The position numbers and the translations under genes were made by a program. The notes under the pieces were generated by a model. The model saw only the letters and a list, made by a program, of their open reading frames with translations. It ran no database searches and was not told the origin of the DNA. Below are positions 6,489 to 8,873 of a stretch of DNA of 8,873 nucleotides, in pieces (the stretch's first letter is position 1; each line of letters opens with the position of its first letter). The DNA is from JANRKT01 sp033763355 (GTDB lineage: Bacteria; Bacteroidota; Bacteroidia; Chitinophagales; Chitinophagaceae), in contig JANRKT010000369.1 in assembly GCA_033763355.1 (NCBI GenBank), positions 1 through 8,873 on the forward strand, read 5' to 3'.

Positions 6489-7007
6489 TTATTCAGCCTT
6501 GTCTTCTTTTTTCTCTTCTGCCTTGGGTTCTTCTGCTTTCGTTCCGGCGGCAGCTTTAGCCGGTGATTTCTTTCCGCTGCCGCGGCGTGTTTTTTTAGCT
6601 GCAGTAACTTCTCCTTTGCCCTTTCCGTAAATTTCGTTAAAGTCAACCAGTTCAATCAGTGCCTGTTCTGCATTATCACCAACCCTTGCACCCAGTTTTA
6701 TAATGCGTGTATAACCGCCCGGGCGGCCGGCAATCTTTGGCCCAACAACTGTAAACAGTTCTTTCACTGCAATTTTATTGTTCAGGTAACTGAAAACCAC
6801 CCTGTGCTGGTGGGTAATTTCCGCTACGCTCTGGTTTTTTTTTGTTTTAGTGATCAAAGGCTCAATGTACACCCGCAATGCTTTTGCTTTGGCCAGTGTA
6901 GTAACAATCCGTTTGTGAACAATCAGCTCATTGGCCAGGTTTGAAAGCAGGGCGCTGCGATGAGATTTTGTTCTGCTTAAATTTTTGATTTTGTCTCCGT
7001 GACGCAT
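6489..7007 (-). CDS. rplQ: 50S ribosomal protein L17
   Basis: L17 is a large-subunit protein near the polypeptide exit tunnel. The 172-aa product opens with the near-invariant MRHGDKIKNLSRTKSHRSAL, followed by LLSNLANELIVHKRIVTTLAKAKALR (20-45) and ends its core with GGYTRIIKLGARVGDNAEQALIELV (97-121). The core covers about 1-125, matching the usual 115-130 aa bacterial protein. Residues 126-172 are an extra low-complexity tail, first basic (AAKKTRRGSGKKSPAKAAAG) and then acidic (EEPKAEEKKEDKAE), as seen in many Bacteroidota L17 proteins. The start is fixed by the conserved MRHG. It is the last gene of the operon, 182 bases after rpoA and just before a strong terminator. Confidence 0.98.
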   Translation of the reverse strand: MRHGDKIKNLSRTKSHRSALLSNLANELIVHKRIVTTLAKAKALRVYIEPLITKTKKNQSVAEITHQHRVVFSYLNNKIAVKELFTVVGPKIAGRPGGYTRIIKLGARVGDNAEQALIELVDFNEIYGKGKGEVTAAKKTRRGSGKKSPAKAAAGTKAEEPKAEEKKEDKAE

Positions 7008-7068
7008 GACTTGTTAATTTAAGAACCTGCTCCGTTTGCAGCGGAACAAATTCTGGTTATTAAATACC

Positions 7069-7117
7069 GGCTGCACCGTGTCAGGAATTGCAGCCTAAGC
7101 CCTAACCCCTAAAGGGG
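7069..7117 (-). repeat. Inverted repeats in the rpoA-rplQ spacer, including a CCCCTAAAGGGG element
   Basis: Two inverted repeats lie in the 182-base spacer. GGCTGCA (7069-7075) pairs with TGCAGCC (7089-7095) over a 13-base loop. CCCCTAAAGGGG (7106-7117), preceded by CCCTAA-type sequence, resembles a short palindromic motif that I recall as scattered through Bacteroidota genomes. TTGCAGC occurs again at 7036-7042, closer to rplQ, so GCTGCA (7070-7075) has two possible partners. The role is unknown. Confidence 0.5.
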
Positions 7118-7189
7118 AGATAAAGGCATTATAGTAAAAAGTTATTTCAAAGATTTTTGCACTCCTTTTCAAAAGATAATACCGGGACG

Positions 7190-8188
7190 TTAATCTTCCT
7201 TATCCAGTCCCAGTTTACTCAAATCCATACCAAAATGCAAACCCCTTTCCTGCAATACCTGCTCAATTTCAGCAAGCGACTTCTGGCCAAAGTTGCGGAA
7301 CTTCATCAGGTCTTCCTGCTCATATTGCACCAGTTCGCTCAGTGAATTGATCTTGGCAGCTTTAAGACAGTTGAATGCACGAACTGAAAGATCAAGGTCT
7401 TCCAATGGTGTCTTCAGTATCTTGCGCAATTGCAATGTTTGCTCATCCACAAGGTCTTCTTTCTTCTCTTCTTTATTGTCAAAGGTGATGTTTTCATCAG
7501 TGATGATCATCAGATGCTGAATAAGAATGCGTGAAGCCTGCTTTACTGCTTCTTCTGGGTGAATGGTGCCATCGGTAGTAACTTCCATGATGAGCTTTTC
7601 GTAGTCTGTACGCTGCTCCACACGGGTATTTTCAATGGCGTATTTTACATTCTTAATGGGTGTAAAGATGGCATCAACCGGAATATGCCCGAATGGTGCA
7701 TCTTTTACTTTATTTTCTTCAGCCGGTACATAACCGCGGCCTTTTGAAATGGTAACCTCAATATTCAGTTTGGCTGATGAATCCATCCTGCAAATGAGCA
7801 GGTCGGGGTTCATTACCTGGAAAGCTGTAGTGCCTTCGCCAATCATCCCGGCAGTAAATTCGGGTTTGCCTTTTATTGACAAAGTGATCTTCTCGTGGTT
7901 CACGTCATGGTCAACAACCTTCTTAAAACGAACCTGTTTCAGGTTCAGGATCATTTCAGTCACATCTTCCACCACACCTTTAATAGTTGCAAATTCATGA
8001 TCGGCCCCTTCAATAAATATGCCGCTGATGGCATATCCTTCAAGTGAGCTTAAGAGTACCCTGCGCAGTGCATTACCGATGGTTACGCCGTAACCTGGTT
8101 CCAGCGGACGAAACTCAAACTGAGCTTCGAAGTCGGTTGCTTTCTGCAATATGATTTTGTCAGGTTTTTGGAAATTTAAAATGGCCAT
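7190..8188 (-). CDS. rpoA: DNA-directed RNA polymerase subunit alpha
   Basis: Alpha dimerises to seed RNA polymerase assembly and contacts activators and upstream promoter DNA. The 332-aa product has the full N-terminal domain (about 1-235), with the assembly motif GYGVTIGNALRRVLLSSLEG (32-51), VEDVTEMILNLK (73-84), RGYVPAEEN (151-159) and PVDAIFTPIKNVKYAIENTRVEQRTDYEKL (170-199). An acidic/lysine linker (about 236-250) leads to the C-terminal domain (about 255-325). That domain carries LSVRAFNCLKAAKI (267-280), in which Arg270 and Asn273 correspond to DNA-contacting Arg265 and Asn268 of E. coli, and FRNFGQKSLAEIEQVL with RGLHFGM (297-321). The length is normal and nothing is missing. The ATG at 8188 gives the expected family start. 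It lies 111 bases after rpsD and 182 bases before rplQ, wider spacing than is usual in ribosomal operons. Confidence 0.99.
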   Translation of the reverse strand: MAILNFQKPDKIILQKATDFEAQFEFRPLEPGYGVTIGNALRRVLLSSLEGYAISGIFIEGADHEFATIKGVVEDVTEMILNLKQVRFKKVVDHDVNHEKITLSIKGKPEFTAGMIGEGTTAFQVMNPDLLICRMDSSAKLNIEVTISKGRGYVPAEENKVKDAPFGHIPVDAIFTPIKNVKYAIENTRVEQRTDYEKLIMEVTTDGTIHPEEAVKQASRILIQHLMIITDENITFDNKEEKKEDLVDEQTLQLRKILKTPLEDLDLSVRAFNCLKAAKINSLSELVQYEQEDLMKFRNFGQKSLAEIEQVLQERGLHFGMDLSKLGLDKED

Positions 8189-8223
8189 ATTTAAAATTTC
8201 AGATTTTGAGATTTAATATCCGG

Positions 8224-8270
8224 AGTTGTACCAACTTCAGCATTTCTGGTGATCGTCTGTTGCGTCGCAA
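8224..8270 (-). repeat. Two short palindromes in the rpsD-rpoA spacer
   Basis: AGTTG-TAC-CAACT (8224-8236) and TTGCG-T-CGCAA (8260-8270) are perfect short inverted repeats in the 111-base spacer before rpoA. The second has too short a loop to form a simple hairpin as written. They may be chance, protein-binding sites or part of a larger leader fold. No ribosome binding site of E. coli type is visible before rpoA. Confidence 0.3.
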
Positions 8271-8299
8271 TCCTTTCATCGTTCCGGGCAACATTCACC

Positions 8300-8873
8300 T
8301 TACTTGCTGTACAATTCCACAATCAGTTGTTCCTTTATGTTTTCCGGAACACTTTCCCTTTCTGGCAAAGCAATGAAAGTGCCTTTCATTTCACCCTCAC
8401 TCCAGTCAAGCCAGTTGAATTTATTATTCTTCCCCCTGAACTGGCTGGTAAGTGAATTGTTTCCCTGGCTCTTTTCTTTTAAGCCAATACTGTCGCCGGG
8501 CTTAAGCCTGTATGAAGGAACATTCACCACCTCACCATTTACAGTAACATGTTTATGTGAAACCAACTGTCTTGCAGCAGGGCGGCTCGGGGCAATTCCC
8601 AAACGATAAATGGTATTGTCTAATCTTGCTTCAAGCAGCTTGATGAGGTTTTCGCCTGTAACACCTTTCATGCGGGCCGCTTCCTCAAATGTGTTGCGGA
8701 ACTGGCGTTCAAGCAAGCCATAAGTGTATTTGGCTTTTTGTTTTTCACGCAACTGAAGGGCATATTCCCCCAATGTTTTGCGTTTGCGTGTGGGGCCATG
8801 CTGACCCGGGGGATTACTGTTTTTGGTAAGATACTTACCATTGCCAACGATCGGTTCTCCAAAGATCCTGGCA
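8300..8873 (-). CDS. rpsD: 30S ribosomal protein S4 (5' end outside the window)
   Basis: S4 binds 16S rRNA early in small-subunit assembly and, in E. coli, represses translation of its own operon. The reading frame runs open to the window edge; 190 residues are visible, beginning ARIFGEPIVGNGKYL, and about 11 residues are missing if the protein has the usual 201 aa. Visible parts are the N-terminal domain with PPGQHGPTRKRKTLGEYALQ, then EKQKAKYTYGLLERQFRN, and the S4 RNA-binding domain with LLEARLDNTIYRLGIAPSRP, ARQLVSHKHVTVNG and YRLKPGD. The TTG at 8773 lies inside the conserved part (TLGEYALQ) and is not a start. No Cys zinc motif is visible in the part present. The gene order with rpoA and rplQ is the standard alpha-operon tail. 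Confidence 0.98.
   Translation of the reverse strand, partial: ARIFGEPIVGNGKYLTKNSNPPGQHGPTRKRKTLGEYALQLREKQKAKYTYGLLERQFRNTFEEAARMKGVTGENLIKLLEARLDNTIYRLGIAPSRPAARQLVSHKHVTVNGEVVNVPSYRLKPGDSIGLKEKSQGNNSLTSQFRGKNNKFNWLDWSEGEMKGTFIALPERESVPENIKEQLIVELYSK

Noticed and set aside
6395..6655. Minus-strand frame overlapping the rplQ tail and terminator
   Set aside because: It is an out-of-frame reading of the Lys/Glu-rich L17 tail and runs through the terminator hairpin; no start context or family match.
8304..8609. Plus-strand frame of about 100 codons antisense to rpsD
   Set aside because: It lies wholly within the conserved S4 coding region and is explained as its shadow.
8771..8773. TTG as the start of rpsD
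   Set aside because: The frame continues upstream with conserved S4 sequence to the window edge, so the gene is cut by the window and not started here.
1..8873. CRISPR array, tRNA or rRNA genes, insertion sequences, phage or defence genes
   Set aside because: No regularly spaced repeats, cloverleaf-like sequence, transposase or integrase motifs, or defence-related domains were seen on either strand.

Overview
The window looks like a chromosomal segment from a member of the Bacteroidota, most likely Chitinophagaceae or a close relative. The grounds are the gene order rpsD-rpoA-rplQ followed by carA, the near absence of Shine-Dalgarno motifs before start codons, a DUF5777-type outer-membrane barrel, and a lipoprotein with Bacteroidota-style domains. 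The family-level placement rests on recall and was not searched.

Left half (about 89-4744), all on the plus strand: six genes, mostly of the cell envelope. They are a small conserved-looking hypothetical protein, an exported parvulin-like protein, a compact three-gene run (membrane-anchored OB-fold protein, YceI-like periplasmic protein, DUF5777-like outer-membrane barrel) and a large multi-domain lipoprotein. The three-gene run is tightly packed (4 to 5 bases between the first two genes, depending on counting, then 27 bases) and is probably one transcription unit. Its products would sit in the inner membrane, the periplasm and the outer membrane. This is the best candidate for a poorly described system here.

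Right half (about 4772-8873), all on the minus strand: housekeeping genes that converge on the plus-strand cluster. In transcription order they are rpsD (5' end outside the window), rpoA, rplQ, a strong intrinsic terminator, then carA and aroQ. The first three are the tail of the ribosomal-protein/RNA-polymerase alpha operon. carA makes carbamoyl phosphate with a CarB partner not seen here. aroQ is a shikimate-pathway enzyme placed 49 bases after carA.

No gap exceeds 300 bases. Several gaps are rich in inverted repeats: 1096-1200, 3162-3193, the convergent junction at 4727-4764, and the 182-base rpoA-rplQ spacer. I see no tRNA, rRNA, CRISPR array, insertion sequence or sign of recent transfer. 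Apart from the envelope operon, the window reads as ordinary core genome.
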